From Verrucomicrobiota bacterium (GTDB lineage Bacteria; Verrucomicrobiota; Verrucomicrobiia; Opitutales; Opitutaceae): DNA of 64,000 bases. The notes under the pieces are model-generated. The model was given only the letters and a program-made list of their open reading frames with translations. It made no database searches and was not told where the DNA came from. The stretch's first letter is position 1, and each line of letters begins with the position of its first letter. The translations under genes and the position numbers were made by a program. Below are positions 23,782-33,640 of this stretch, piece by piece. Location of the stretch: NCBI GenBank assembly GCA_016721945.1, contig JADKHC010000004.1:181505-245504 (forward strand), in the 5' to 3' direction.

Positions 23782-25217
23782 TCGCCAAAAAACTGTCGGA
23801 TGATGAACGGTATTCCTAACACGGCCACGGACGCTTGGTAGAGCGACGCGAGCCAGGTGCTGAGGGTGAATTCGACCTGGAAGCTCCAGGCCAAAAGAAT
23901 GATGAGCAGCAAGCCGCCGTAGGAGAATAGTGGGCCGTCACTGGCCCAGCCTTGGATTTTCTTGAAACCACCGCCGACAAGAACTCCGAGCAGGGCAAGT
24001 CCGAAGTATCCGAAATTTGCGTACGCTTCACTTAGCATGCCAAAACCGATGGAGGTTTTTTGCGCATCGTCCTCAGACTGGAGACCAAAATAGACAGAGA
24101 GGCGACTGGTGCTGAGATTGCCGAGAGGTTTGCTTGGCCAGAACAGGCGGGGAATAAACTGAGCCGGAATATCACGGTAAGTTTCACCATTAAGATAGGG
24201 TTGCTGTGCGGGCGAGATGCTGACGACCAGGCACATGATATGAAAGAGAGAGGTGCGGTCGATGAGCTTGCCGGTAATTTTTTTTCGGTCTTTGCCGGTG
24301 GTATCAGTTTCCAACCCATAGCCGATCCATTCGTTGTAGAAAGCAGGAAGTTCGCTCACGTGTGGAATAAGGTGTTCTTCACCCCAGTATTTTTCACGCA
24401 TAGGCGACTTGCCGTTGTGGAATAATGCCAGAATCGCCAGGCAAAGTCCGGTCACGATCAGCGGGACTCGACCGCTGGAGGAAACATACCCAACCAGCGT
24501 AAGTAGCAGCAGGGAAACGGTGCTGACGAGATACAGTGTGGCCATCATGCACACGCATTGGAGAATAAGATTAAGAAAAAAATAGGCTCGTTGGCCTGGC
24601 CCGAGTTCTCCGAGTCCGAGACGTCGGCTGGTGATGAACATGCAGATGATGCCGAGCCCAAAAAAAACTGCGCGTAAAACGCTGTTGATGCCGGGCGGAA
24701 TGAGCGTGGTGAAGGTGCTTGCTACGATATAAAGCGTGTTAAGCCCCAAGCCGTAGCCCAGCCAGCGTGAGATGGCGCTGCTTAACACATCCTCGCGCCA
24801 GAACCGGCTTGTGGAAATGTCAACGATAACCATTTGGTAGATGGAAATTGCGGATAATTGGAAGACGATCACTCCTAAGGCGGCACGGGTGATTTCTTCG
24901 TCAGAGTAATGCACGAGATCACTATGGCCGTTGAGCAGCGGCAGCGCATAGGCGTTTGCGCAGGTGAAAAGTAATGCTTCAAAAACAGGGAGCGATGCAC
25001 GTCCTCGTTTTGCCCAGAGCAGCGCGGGCAGAAAGGCCAAACCGATCATGAGCAGGCCGAGCAATAGGTGTGTTTGAGTGCGTGTTTCGGCGTGGAAAAA
25101 ATAATATACTTCGACCGCAACCAGCAGGATTAGACCAAGGGTGAAGAGACGAGAACCCCAATGAGGAGTTTCCTGCGAGGGTTGAGGCTGTTGAGGAAGT
25201 GGAGGGTACGTGTTCAC
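23778..25217 (-). CDS. Polytopic membrane protein, Wzy-type oligosaccharide polymerase candidate
   Basis: The 479-residue protein has about twelve membrane helices and a large loop in the second half (about 270-390) with PAFYNEWIGYGLET, PAQFIPRLFWPSKP and GFGMLSEAYANFGYFGLALLG. A late loop with FIPRLFWPSKP followed by a YANFGY..L helix is typical of O-antigen or EPS repeat-unit polymerases such as the WzyE/EpsK-like groups. It sits between two glycosyltransferases and overlaps both by four bases. Confidence 0.7.
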   Translation of the reverse strand: MNTYPPLPQQPQPSQETPHWGSRLFTLGLILLVAVEVYYFFHAETRTQTHLLLGLLMIGLAFLPALLWAKRGRASLPVFEALLFTCANAYALPLLNGHSDLVHYSDEEITRAALGVIVFQLSAISIYQMVIVDISTSRFWREDVLSSAISRWLGYGLGLNTLYIVASTFTTLIPPGINSVLRAVFFGLGIICMFITSRRLGLGELGPGQRAYFFLNLILQCVCMMATLYLVSTVSLLLLTLVGYVSSSGRVPLIVTGLCLAILALFHNGKSPMREKYWGEEHLIPHVSELPAFYNEWIGYGLETDTTGKDRKKITGKLIDRTSLFHIMCLVVSISPAQQPYLNGETYRDIPAQFIPRLFWPSKPLGNLSTSRLSVYFGLQSEDDAQKTSIGFGMLSEAYANFGYFGLALLGVLVGGGFKKIQGWASDGPLFSYGGLLLIILLAWSFQVEFTLSTWLASLYQASVAVLGIPFIIRQFFGE

Positions 25218-26563
25218 TTCTGATGATATGCGAGTGCGGCATCAAAGAGTGCGCATTGGCGTGCCGTGAGGGCTGGTGCGAGATATTCGCGACGGAAGAG
25301 TTCCTCGTTGCGAGTCGGCCAGAAACCGGTGGGAAAACCGGCAAGAGCAAGCTCGAAGAACTTTTGCAACGAAAGCACAGCGGCGCTGTTTTCCCCATCC
25401 AAATCAAACGAAATGAGGTGGGCGCAGTTGAGTTCCTGGAGAAGTTTTTCGAGCACGCTGTTGTGTGGAACCAATCCGAGCATAGGCCGCCCCGCGAGAA
25501 AGTAGGGATACAGCTTTGATGGTGAATAAGCAGTGTCGGCGGAGCCCAACAGCATGAGGCCATGTGCCTCGGTTTGTAATCTTAGCGCGTCGAGATGTCC
25601 CATTCTGGCGGCTGTTTCACGTACCAAATCACTAACGCCAAGCCTTTCAGCGTAAGGCATAATTGTTGGTTGGGCACGATCAGCTGGTGCGTAACTTGTC
25701 CCATGAAACTCTAATCGTAGTCTATTTGCCCGATCAGGACGTTTATCGTGAAAGTTTTTAAGCGCCTGAAAAACCAGGTTTACCGCGTGGGGCGTGATGG
25801 GTCCGGCCGCACCGGTATAAACGAGACGGACCAGACCGCGGTGCTCTGGATCTACTTCCTGTGCCGGTTTTTTACGTACAGCAGTAAGGTCGTTTTCGCT
25901 GGCACCAAAAATAATAGTTTCAGTCGGGATGTCGCGAAACCATGAATACCGGCCTCCGAGATCGTCAATGTATTGCCCTGAAACGCTGATCAAACCGGAG
26001 AGCTTGCGAAACGACCAGCTTTCCAGATGGCGTGCTTGGAAACGGGCCAGCTTATATTTCCAGCCGCCAGGAGGCTTGCGCGAACCTTTTTGTTCATAGT
26101 AGTCAGTTCGCCACGGATCTTGCAGGTCGATTACGTAGGGGACGCCGGTGAGACGTAGCCAGAGACGTCCGAGTGTGAAGGAGACGAACTGGGTGTTAGA
26201 GATAAAAACAAGATCTATTTTTTCTTCACGTATGATCTTTTTTCCTGCGCGAAACAAACTCCACCAAGCGCGGAGCCCTAGGTTTCCGATGCCAAACAGG
26301 CGTGCGAGTTTTACTGGAAAGGCGCATACGCGATGAATCCGGATGTCTGCAGGAACAGTAGCTTCGAGTTCTTCCTCGCGTGAGCCGCCGTGGGTTTCAG
26401 GCGCAACCGCCAAGACCACGGGTTCCCAGCCGTTTTCGTGGTAGTGAGGCAGACTCATGCGGACGCGTTGCATGTCCGGCGCGTTGTTGGGCGGGAACGA
26501 CGGGCTGATAATCAGCACGCGCCGAGGAACTGGCGGTTGAGTATTTTGCGTAAGCGCAGGCAT
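25214..26563 (-). CDS. Glycosyltransferase family 4
   Basis: The protein has about 449 residues. Its N-terminal domain starts RRVLIISPSFPPNNAPDMQR and includes GVPYVIDLQDPWRTDYYEQK. The C-terminal domain has VRLVYTGAAGP and DTAYSPSKLYPYFLAGRPML. The subgroup often acts late in glycan assembly, but the sugar is not predictable. Either the ATG at 26563 (TGATG overlap) or a GTG one codon upstream can serve as start, and both couple it to the upstream gene. Confidence 0.87.
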   Translation of the reverse strand: MPALTQNTQPPVPRRVLIISPSFPPNNAPDMQRVRMSLPHYHENGWEPVVLAVAPETHGGSREEELEATVPADIRIHRVCAFPVKLARLFGIGNLGLRAWWSLFRAGKKIIREEKIDLVFISNTQFVSFTLGRLWLRLTGVPYVIDLQDPWRTDYYEQKGSRKPPGGWKYKLARFQARHLESWSFRKLSGLISVSGQYIDDLGGRYSWFRDIPTETIIFGASENDLTAVRKKPAQEVDPEHRGLVRLVYTGAAGPITPHAVNLVFQALKNFHDKRPDRANRLRLEFHGTSYAPADRAQPTIMPYAERLGVSDLVRETAARMGHLDALRLQTEAHGLMLLGSADTAYSPSKLYPYFLAGRPMLGLVPHNSVLEKLLQELNCAHLISFDLDGENSAAVLSLQKFFELALAGFPTGFWPTRNEELFRREYLAPALTARQCALFDAALAYHQK

Positions 26564-27597
26564 CACTTGAGTGACTCCTTATACAGTGTCAGATATTGGT
26601 CCGCACAGACGGATAAGCTAAATTTAGTCTCAGCCACGACGCGACATGCGGTGCGATCCAGCGTTGGAATTTGTGACACGGCCAGTGCGGCCTCTTCTAC
26701 GTTGGTTATAAAAAAACCAGTTTTCCCTGGAGTTACTATTTCGGGGAGCGCTCCGCGGGCGCAGGTGATCACCGGCGTCCCGGTTGCCAAGGCCTCCGCA
26801 AAGACGATGCCGAAAGGTTCGTCCCATTGCACGGGCACAACGAGAGCTGCGGCAGAGCCGAGTAGTTTGTTTTTCGCAGTGTCGTCGACTTCTCCGATCC
26901 ATTCGATTTGGTGTTGATCGAGATGAGGGGCGACTTTTTCGGCGAAGAATTTAGCCTCAGGGCCGGATTCGATCCGGTTACCAGCGATGATCAAGCGCCG
27001 TTGAGTTTTCTTTGCGATGGCGATGGCAAGATCGACGCCCTTGATCGACTCGATGCGACTAAGAAATACCAAGGGAGCATCCTTTTCGACAGCGGAGACA
27101 AAATCGAACTTTCGTGTATCGACAAAATTCGGGATTGCGTGCCACGCACCACCGCCGACTCGACCTTGCTCGCAGATGAAGTTGCTGCATCCAGTAAAAC
27201 GGAGCTGCGGCCCGCCCATGCGCCGGCTCCACCGGATCTGTCGTGCGCCAACGTGTCGTTGGTACGACATAATTTTCGGCAAGCGGCGGTTGAGAATAAG
27301 CAGGGGAATTAAGTATGCGAGCCGGGAAAAACTGTGCACGAGATCGGCCTTAAAGTCGCGCGCTGCACGCCAGAGCGCGTGCGCATTGATAAAGGTATCG
27401 CGTTTGTCGCTTACGTTTTCACCAGGCCAGACATAGAACCTGTCGACCACCGAGGTGGAGCCTGCTTTTGCGAGGAGTGCAACCTGATGACCGCGTGATT
27501 TATACTCCTCGATCAGCGATGCGGCGATGCGTTCGATGCCGCCGTATTTAAGCGGCGGTACAGGAAGCATGGGATCGCAGGAAATCAAAATGCGCAC
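26563..27597 (-). CDS. Glycosyltransferase family 4
   Basis: The protein of 344 residues has an N-terminal glycine-rich loop PLKYGGIERIAASLIEEY. The C-terminal donor site has VFLSRIESIKGVDLAI and PVQWDEPFGIVFAEALATG, the E(x7)E signature. It ends at the overlap with the next gene; its own start lies 16 bases after the upstream stop. Confidence 0.9.
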   Translation of the reverse strand: MRILISCDPMLPVPPLKYGGIERIAASLIEEYKSRGHQVALLAKAGSTSVVDRFYVWPGENVSDKRDTFINAHALWRAARDFKADLVHSFSRLAYLIPLLILNRRLPKIMSYQRHVGARQIRWSRRMGGPQLRFTGCSNFICEQGRVGGGAWHAIPNFVDTRKFDFVSAVEKDAPLVFLSRIESIKGVDLAIAIAKKTQRRLIIAGNRIESGPEAKFFAEKVAPHLDQHQIEWIGEVDDTAKNKLLGSAAALVVPVQWDEPFGIVFAEALATGTPVITCARGALPEIVTPGKTGFFITNVEEAALAVSQIPTLDRTACRVVAETKFSLSVCADQYLTLYKESLK

Positions 27598-27613
27598 TGG
27601 CGGTGGCGATTAG

Positions 27614-28891
27614 TTAATCACGGTTGAGTTTATTGTGCGGTAATGCCCGGGCCACTGCGTCGACCAGTTTGGATTGTTCAAAATCCCAGTTGTAGCACTC
27701 ATGGCCCAGCTTCCAGGCGGCTTGGGCGGCGGTGGTAATATCTTTGGCTAACCAGTCATCGATCATCGCGGCGTTGGCCTGGTCGTTGGAGCCATCGAGC
27801 AGGAAACTAGCCGAACCAAGCTTCGCAGCTAATTCACGTTGAGCTGTGGTTGGAGTCATGAGCACAGGCACACCAGCGAGAAGATAGGTGAAAATCTTGT
27901 TGGTTAAGCAAAGATCACGATTACGTGGCAAATTTTGTTCGAGCGAAAGCCCGAGGTGGCTACCGGCCGCAAGACGAATCATTTCGACCGGCGATGCCGG
28001 CGGTAAAAAGTGTAGGAGGTTAGGACGGCCAGCTGCCTCAGCGAGCTTTTGAAAATCGGTCCGGACAGAATCGCTCACAAAGCCACGCAGGTGTAGTTCC
28101 ACGGGTGTGCGCATGTAAGCTGAAGTTGCGATGAACTGCTCGAGGCCACGCCCTTCTCCAATCGTCTGTGAGAACCAATAGAAAATAGCCGGTTGTTCAG
28201 CGGTTGGCTGGGGCACAGCGGTTCGAGTCAGTGGAGCGTATGAACGAGGGAAAACGTTAAGCACGCACGTTGGCGCGACGCCATATTTTTGAGCATAAGC
28301 TTCGGCAATCCGTGGCGAAGCGCAGGTGATGAAGGCAGTCTTGTTTAGTTGAGAGCGCAGTAGATTGTGTACGGCGCTATGTTCGGCTGAATCGGTTTGG
28401 ACAAAAGTATTTTCCTCCTCATGCCAGTCTTCGGCATCGAAACCGTAAATCGCATTTGTGCGCTGGGCCGCTTGCGCGGCAATCGTGAGTCCTGCGACAC
28501 CGCCGTGCCCATAGTACAGTGCTGCACGGTGACGAGCAGCTGCTTTTGCCAGTGTGGTTATGCCTGCATGATGCGCCCGGGTCGAAAGTCCGTGCGATGT
28601 GGGGCGATGGCGTAAGAGCCAGCGAGCAACTTTTCGCTCGATTCGATGCCCTAAGCCGAAAACACCACGGTTGAATGCGATACGTTCGCACGACCAATTC
28701 GCTTGAGCCAAAATAGCGGCATCAAATTTATCGGCCAGTCCAAATGTACGTCCCGCTACGACGTGAACGTTGAAACCAGCAGACGACAGTGCATCAGCGG
28801 CCTTGATGATGCGTGGGGTGGAGGCGAGATTGCCTGGAGCGACGAGACAAATAGCTTTACCTGATGGTAATTGTTTCGGCTTGTCCGTCAT
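27614..28891 (-). CDS. Glycosyltransferase (GT4-like)
   Basis: The protein has 425 residues and starts at an ATG that overlaps the upstream stop by four bases (MTDKPKQLPSGKAICLVAPG). The frame upstream of this start runs inside the neighbouring gene. The N-terminal domain has GNLASTPRIIKAADALSSAG. The C-terminal domain has AIFYWFSQTIGEGRGLEQFI and CLTNKIFTYLLAGVPVLMT, as in GT-B enzymes. Motifs are weaker than in its neighbours, so the family number is less certain than the general role. Confidence 0.78.
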   Translation of the reverse strand: MTDKPKQLPSGKAICLVAPGNLASTPRIIKAADALSSAGFNVHVVAGRTFGLADKFDAAILAQANWSCERIAFNRGVFGLGHRIERKVARWLLRHRPTSHGLSTRAHHAGITTLAKAAARHRAALYYGHGGVAGLTIAAQAAQRTNAIYGFDAEDWHEEENTFVQTDSAEHSAVHNLLRSQLNKTAFITCASPRIAEAYAQKYGVAPTCVLNVFPRSYAPLTRTAVPQPTAEQPAIFYWFSQTIGEGRGLEQFIATSAYMRTPVELHLRGFVSDSVRTDFQKLAEAAGRPNLLHFLPPASPVEMIRLAAGSHLGLSLEQNLPRNRDLCLTNKIFTYLLAGVPVLMTPTTAQRELAAKLGSASFLLDGSNDQANAAMIDDWLAKDITTAAQAAWKLGHECYNWDFEQSKLVDAVARALPHNKLNRD

Positions 28892-30147
28892 CGGGTGAAA
28901 AAGGGCTGGGTGGCTTGTCGTAATGCTGCCCGATAATCGGCCCATTGCCATTTGGTAGCTGTTTCCCTCGCGGCGATGCGCATATTGCGAAGTTCTGCGC
29001 GATGGGAGAGGCACCAATTGATGGCGTCAGCAATAGCGGACGCATCGCGTGATTTTATGAGCAGGCCGTTGATGCCATGTTGAAGAAAATCGGCAGCACC
29101 TGCGGATTCCGTGGTGATGACAGGAAGGCCCTGCGACCAAGCCTCCGTCGCGACCATGCCGAAGCTGTCACATAGCGTGGGGAACGCGAGCACATCGCTC
29201 TGTTGATACCGCTCCATGAGTTGCGGGCGTGGTATTGGCTTAGAAAACTGGATTCCTTCGGGCAGGTTTTCAAGGAGCCGAGGTGGCAATGTGACATGAC
29301 CGAAGACATGCAACTGTACGTTTGAACCGAAACGACCCAGTCGCCAGGCATCGAGCAGGTAGTGGGCGCCTTTAGTTAGGCTAAACGAACCAGCCCAAAG
29401 AACCTTGAGTGGCGTGTCAGTTTGTGAACCGCCAACCGAGACGGAGTTTATATCCAACGGGGGAGGCGCACCGAGGGGGACAATGCGAACTTTGGCGGTG
29501 TCAAGACCAGCGTGGGCATAAGTGTCGCGGCAGAAGCGTGAAGATACGATTACTGCATCGGCGCACGCCCACTCCGCCCGACGGCGGTCAATGCGGCGTT
29601 TCTCTCGCTTGGCTGTATGGTCGAGGTAGGCGCTTTTCAGCTCCGGGAACCGCCCCGTTTCCTCCTCCATGATTTTTCTCATCAAGCCGGTTTCTGGAGC
29701 TGGAACGTCATAAGCGACGGGAATTCCCAGTTCGCGCGCTCGGTGAAACGTGGCAAGTGAGATATGTTCGTAACCGTAAACTCCGGTGAAGGAGCTCTTC
29801 AACTTTCGAGCAACCATTCGGTCGAATCCAAGCTCGGATCTTTCCCAGATGAAATCGCTCAGGCGCCGATCGCGGTCCATCCTTGCGACAGCTACGCGTA
29901 GCAATTCCGACCACGGGTGACTTTCGACCATTGCTGGCGGTAGCGACTGGATCGTTCGCCGTAGAAATTCACGTTCCAAATCAAGACCGATCAACTTTCC
30001 TGCGGAGGTAAGGAAACGTTGACGTAAACTTGTGGGAGCATCGCAAACACTGGTGATAAAGCGTGCGAGTTGCCCGGCTTCATGGAATGCGAGCGCTGCT
30101 TGCTGCACATGGGGAGCAACCATCGAGTGAGAGATCAGGATGCTCAT
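28888..30147 (-). CDS. Glycosyltransferase family 4
   Basis: The 419-residue GT-B enzyme has the C-terminal donor domain with LKVLWAGSFSLTKGAHYLLD, HVFGHVTLPPRLL, then ALMERYQQSD-type and FPTLCDSFGMVATEAWSQGL segments. The E(x7)E residues are in place. The N-terminal half includes GVYGYEHISLATFHRARELG, seen in polysaccharide-cluster GT4 proteins. The gene overlaps both neighbours by four bases. Confidence 0.88.
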   Translation of the reverse strand: MSILISHSMVAPHVQQAALAFHEAGQLARFITSVCDAPTSLRQRFLTSAGKLIGLDLEREFLRRTIQSLPPAMVESHPWSELLRVAVARMDRDRRLSDFIWERSELGFDRMVARKLKSSFTGVYGYEHISLATFHRARELGIPVAYDVPAPETGLMRKIMEEETGRFPELKSAYLDHTAKREKRRIDRRRAEWACADAVIVSSRFCRDTYAHAGLDTAKVRIVPLGAPPPLDINSVSVGGSQTDTPLKVLWAGSFSLTKGAHYLLDAWRLGRFGSNVQLHVFGHVTLPPRLLENLPEGIQFSKPIPRPQLMERYQQSDVLAFPTLCDSFGMVATEAWSQGLPVITTESAGAADFLQHGINGLLIKSRDASAIADAINWCLSHRAELRNMRIAARETATKWQWADYRAALRQATQPFFTR

Positions 30148-31154
30148 GCTTGGAGTGCAGTGAGGTTTTTCGCGTAGTTGGCGAAGTCACCTTGTTTAAG
30201 AAATGCCCACGCTGCGGCGTGGTCTTGTCGTGCGCGTGAGAGGGCGGCGCTCAATACGGGATGTCGGGCCAATGTGAATACATGGCGGATCTTTTCGCGT
30301 TTGGTCGCCATGCGCCACAGCGCGCGTGCTTCAGGGATGAAAAGCCCTGCTGACAGAAACGCTGTAATCTCCCATTTAGACAGCCCACGGACTCGCTTCA
30401 GAGTTTGTTGAGCGAGCTCAGTATGTAGATGTGGGGCTAGGTTAGTGAAAACGCTGCCGATGATGAGCACGCTATATTGGCCCCAGATGGCATTACCTTT
30501 TTGGCGGTGAGAGCTCAGAGTTTTGCCGTAGTTGACGAGCGGTTGGTGGAGCAAAAGGAGCGGGTGAGGGACAACGCGTTCGCGAAAATGCTCAGTAACA
30601 TCTATGGGAATGCTCGCCGGGGTCTGCCATGCCTCAGATTTTTGAGTGCGGAAAAGCAGTGCGCTGTTGCAGAGGAGTGGTCGTTGTAGCGCCGCTTCTA
30701 TCGATCGTGGTGCAAGGCGAACACTATCGCTCGCAGGCCAGATCGTCTGACTGGTGTTGCTCCAGACGCCTTGAGCAGTTTCTTCCCAAATACATTCGTT
30801 AGCACAAGCGAATGAAACATTAGAATGCGCCAATAATTCCGCCTGCATTCGCTCAAGGAAGGACGGCTCCCACCAATTGTCATCTTCCAAGATTGAGGCG
30901 AACGGCTCCTGGACCGACCGGAAAGCGTAGTTGAAGTTACCTGTGCCACCGCGTTTTACAGTCGAAGTTGAAAGCTGGATACGCGGATCGTGGAACTCGG
31001 CGATTATAGCGGAAGGTTGGGTATCAGCTGGATCGTCATTCACGACCTCTGCCACCCAGTCACGAAAGGTTTGGGCGATCAGGCTTTTCAGGGCACGGCG
31101 GAGAAGTATCGGGCGCCGAAAGGTTACGACGTAAATACGTATGGCCGCGCTCAT
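30144..31154 (-). CDS. Glycosyltransferase family 2
   Basis: The 336-residue GT-A enzyme starts IRIYVVTFRRPILLRRALKS and carries VVNDDP and an acidic metal-binding motif LEDDNWWEPSFLERM. The C-terminal part is helical and may bind the membrane surface. The start ATG overlaps the stop of the FkbM methyltransferase gene upstream by four bases. Confidence 0.85.
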   Translation of the reverse strand: MSAAIRIYVVTFRRPILLRRALKSLIAQTFRDWVAEVVNDDPADTQPSAIIAEFHDPRIQLSTSTVKRGGTGNFNYAFRSVQEPFASILEDDNWWEPSFLERMQAELLAHSNVSFACANECIWEETAQGVWSNTSQTIWPASDSVRLAPRSIEAALQRPLLCNSALLFRTQKSEAWQTPASIPIDVTEHFRERVVPHPLLLLHQPLVNYGKTLSSHRQKGNAIWGQYSVLIIGSVFTNLAPHLHTELAQQTLKRVRGLSKWEITAFLSAGLFIPEARALWRMATKREKIRHVFTLARHPVLSAALSRARQDHAAAWAFLKQGDFANYAKNLTALQA

Positions 31155-31882
31155 GCTGGACGTGGATGCACAAACAAGGCGTTGAAATAAGCGAGATGCG
31201 GCGTTGGCTTTGGCAAGAGGTTTTGGTCGTAAATTGCCGCGAGTTGGAAACCGTGGTTCTCCAAAAAGGCGAGTGCTGCGGGCAGAGGTGTATGAACTTT
31301 GTCCCCGGCGAGCAGCGATGCTTCGAGGAATACAGCCCTGATAGCTCGGCGTTGGAGGAGATCGATCGCTCCGCGCAGCACGGGAAGTTCAAATCCTTCA
31401 GTGTCGATTTTGAGTAGGTCGATCTTCTTCAGACCAGTGGCTTGGGCGAAGGCGTCGACGGTCTGCACTTCGATTTCTTCGGCGCGACCACTTGGAGCAG
31501 GTCCGGAGTTTTGCTGAAACTGGAGGCTGTGCGTTTGTGAATCGGCCTGCAGCTGGATCGTTATTTTTTCTATGCTTTCTCCTAAGGCGAACGCATGACA
31601 ATACACCTGTGGCAAATTGCGGGTCAACTCGCACAGTGTGGTGAAGTTTTCACGCACGGGCTCGAAGGCATGGAGGTGTGCCTTTGGGAAGAAATCCGCG
31701 AAAGCCACACAGGTCTCACCGCGATGAGCACCGACATCGAAAATCACTTCAGGTTCAGGCAACTGTGCATGGTGCCAATCGGCGTCGAGCAAAATGCCGG
31801 CGGGCAGTCCGGCGATTTTGCGGGTGAACCACCCGTTATTCGCTATGCTTTTTTTCAGGTGTTTCTTGAGCGTGTTGAACAT
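31151..31882 (-). CDS. FkbM-family methyltransferase, intact copy
   Basis: The 243-residue protein has the SAM-binding motif VIFDVGAHRGETCVAFADFF, followed by LHAFEPVRENF and LLKIDTEGFELPVLRGA, which define the FkbM family. In polysaccharide clusters these enzymes usually O-methylate a sugar. It is the only one of three FkbM genes in the cluster that reads through without a frameshift; the others lie at 32851-33616 and 34820-35651. Confidence 0.9.
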   Translation of the reverse strand: MFNTLKKHLKKSIANNGWFTRKIAGLPAGILLDADWHHAQLPEPEVIFDVGAHRGETCVAFADFFPKAHLHAFEPVRENFTTLCELTRNLPQVYCHAFALGESIEKITIQLQADSQTHSLQFQQNSGPAPSGRAEEIEVQTVDAFAQATGLKKIDLLKIDTEGFELPVLRGAIDLLQRRAIRAVFLEASLLAGDKVHTPLPAALAFLENHGFQLAAIYDQNLLPKPTPHLAYFNALFVHPRPA

Positions 31883-31906
31883 GGGGACGATTTGTCGGCT
31901 ACGCTT

Positions 31907-32848
31907 TTATGACCGGCGGCGGCGCGCTAGCAGTTCGCGGGCGAAACGATAGCCCACAATCAATTTCAACATTAGTGCGGTGCGAAGGAACCGAGAAATC
32001 TTGGCCGATGGGAACCGGCGGAAATCGACCAAAGCATCTTCGAAAAGAGATCGATCATGGAGGAAACCGACGCGTGCGCAATGAGCGTAGGCTCCAGCAA
32101 GAGCTTCGTTGGTTGTGGTGTCGATGCGTCCTGCTGCGCGCCAGAGGAGTTCGACTTCACGTGTATTTTGGAGGACGTCGCGCCAGAAAAGCGCAGGTTT
32201 AGCGCCGCTGGACAGGCTGTCTGCGCGGTGTTGCCGATAGCGGGCGCTTACCCCTGGGAAATGTATAAACCGCCCGCCGAGCCTGCCGGCATCTAGCAGG
32301 AATCTGGCGTCTTGAATGATGGGCAATGTTTCCTGCCAGCGGCCGATCTTCTCACAGAGTGTGCGGCGGTACAAGATCGCTGCAGGTGGAGCCCAGAAAC
32401 CACGCAACACTTGCACATCGGCCGGAGTGTTTTGCTCGGGCAGTGCGCCAGATTCTATCCCGCCCGCGCTCCAGAGTGAGCCATCGAAAAGGTAACGCTG
32501 CCAATCTCCTATGGCGACATCAGCACCCGTATCTTCCAATGCCCGTGTTCTAGAGGCGATGGCGTGTGGTTCGAGAAGGTCGTCTGCATCGAGATATTGC
32601 AGAAACTCGCCGCGGGCGTGGCTTGTGCCGGTGTTACGGGCGGCGCTGGCACCTTTACCGGGATTGTCCAGTACGATAACTTGCGGAGAATGAGCGGCAG
32701 CAATCGCACGCGATCGATCAGTGGAATGATCGTCCACGACGATAACTTCGAGCGGCGGCACCGTCTGGCTCAACGCAGAGACGAGCGTGGCTTCCAGGTA
32801 ACGCTCGGCGTTGAAACAAGGGATGATGATACTGACGGATGATTTCAT
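31907..32848 (-). CDS. Glycosyltransferase family 2
   Basis: The protein has 313 residues from the chosen ATG and begins SVSIIIPCFNAERYLEATLV. It has VIVVDDHSTDRSRAIA and the metal site FLQYLDADDLLEPHAI. I chose the ATG at 32848 because it follows the last codon of the disrupted FkbM gene by two bases. The longer open frame lies inside that pseudogene. The C-terminus ends in a basic tail. Confidence 0.9.
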   Translation of the reverse strand: MKSSVSIIIPCFNAERYLEATLVSALSQTVPPLEVIVVDDHSTDRSRAIAAAHSPQVIVLDNPGKGASAARNTGTSHARGEFLQYLDADDLLEPHAIASRTRALEDTGADVAIGDWQRYLFDGSLWSAGGIESGALPEQNTPADVQVLRGFWAPPAAILYRRTLCEKIGRWQETLPIIQDARFLLDAGRLGGRFIHFPGVSARYRQHRADSLSSGAKPALFWRDVLQNTREVELLWRAAGRIDTTTNEALAGAYAHCARVGFLHDRSLFEDALVDFRRFPSAKISRFLRTALMLKLIVGYRFARELLARRRRS

Positions 32849-32850
32849 CG

Positions 32851-33616
32851 TCAGTGTTTCCGTAGCGACCAACGCGGGAACCGTTTCGCTAGAGCGTGCG
32901 GTTGGATATAGAGCACATTGAAACAGCCCAGATAGCAATTATTCGGACCATGATACACTGGATCGTAAATTCCGGCGGAGGCATAACCAAAGGAAGCAAG
33001 GTAGGAGTTTATTGCCCAGCGGTTGGTTCGTAGTGTCGCCCGTAAGAATACTGGCCTCCACTATGATAAAAGGAATTACTTCGTCGCGAAGGAGTCTTTC
33101 ACCACCGCGAAGAACTGCTAGGTCGTAGCCTTGCGCGTCGATTTTCAGGATATCGATCTGATTTACGCCATGCTCGGTGCAGAATATTTCCAACGTTGTG
33201 ACCGTGACCTACGCTTTGATCTTCGAGAGTTATCAACCGGACGCAGGCTGTTTAGAACGACAAGGACCCACCTCGATCATCACATCCTTTGCAAAATCGG
33301 CGAGTGCGAGTCGGTGGCAAACCACGTTGTCGCGCGATGCCATCCGGGCTGTAAGCCTTGCATGTGTCGCCGACGTTGGTTCGAAGGAATGGATTAGCGA
33401 TTTCGAAAAAAAACTCATCATCAGCTCAGTCACATCGCCGACGTGTGCGCCCACATCGATGCAGAGCAGCAAATCTCTCGTTCCTGCAATCCTACAAATA
33501 TCGTAGCACCACAGTCGTCCACGAGCGAATGAGCGCAGAAGAGGAAACCATCGCCGACTGTAGGTGAAGAGTTCTGCGTGGGCCAAGAGACGGCCGATTG
33601 TATACCGGAGATTCAA
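32851..33616 (-). pseudogene. FkbM-family methyltransferase broken by three frameshifts
   Basis: Joining four segments in different frames restores a complete FkbM protein. The first has CIDVGAHVGDVTELMMSFF and IHSFEPTSATHARL. The second is short, with LNSLRPVD. The third has VTVTTLEIFCTEHGVNQID and ILKIDAQGYDLAVLRGG. The fourth has FGYASAGIYDPVYHGPNNCY and ends ...RWSLRKH at a stop two bases before the next gene. The shifts fall near 33253-33265, 33210-33235 and 32988-33003, and an in-frame TAG lies beside the second. Both ends and the spacing to the neighbours are intact, so the damage is recent or is sequencing error. Confidence 0.85.
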
Positions 33617-33640
33617 GGAGATATTAGCGCGGTTTGGTGA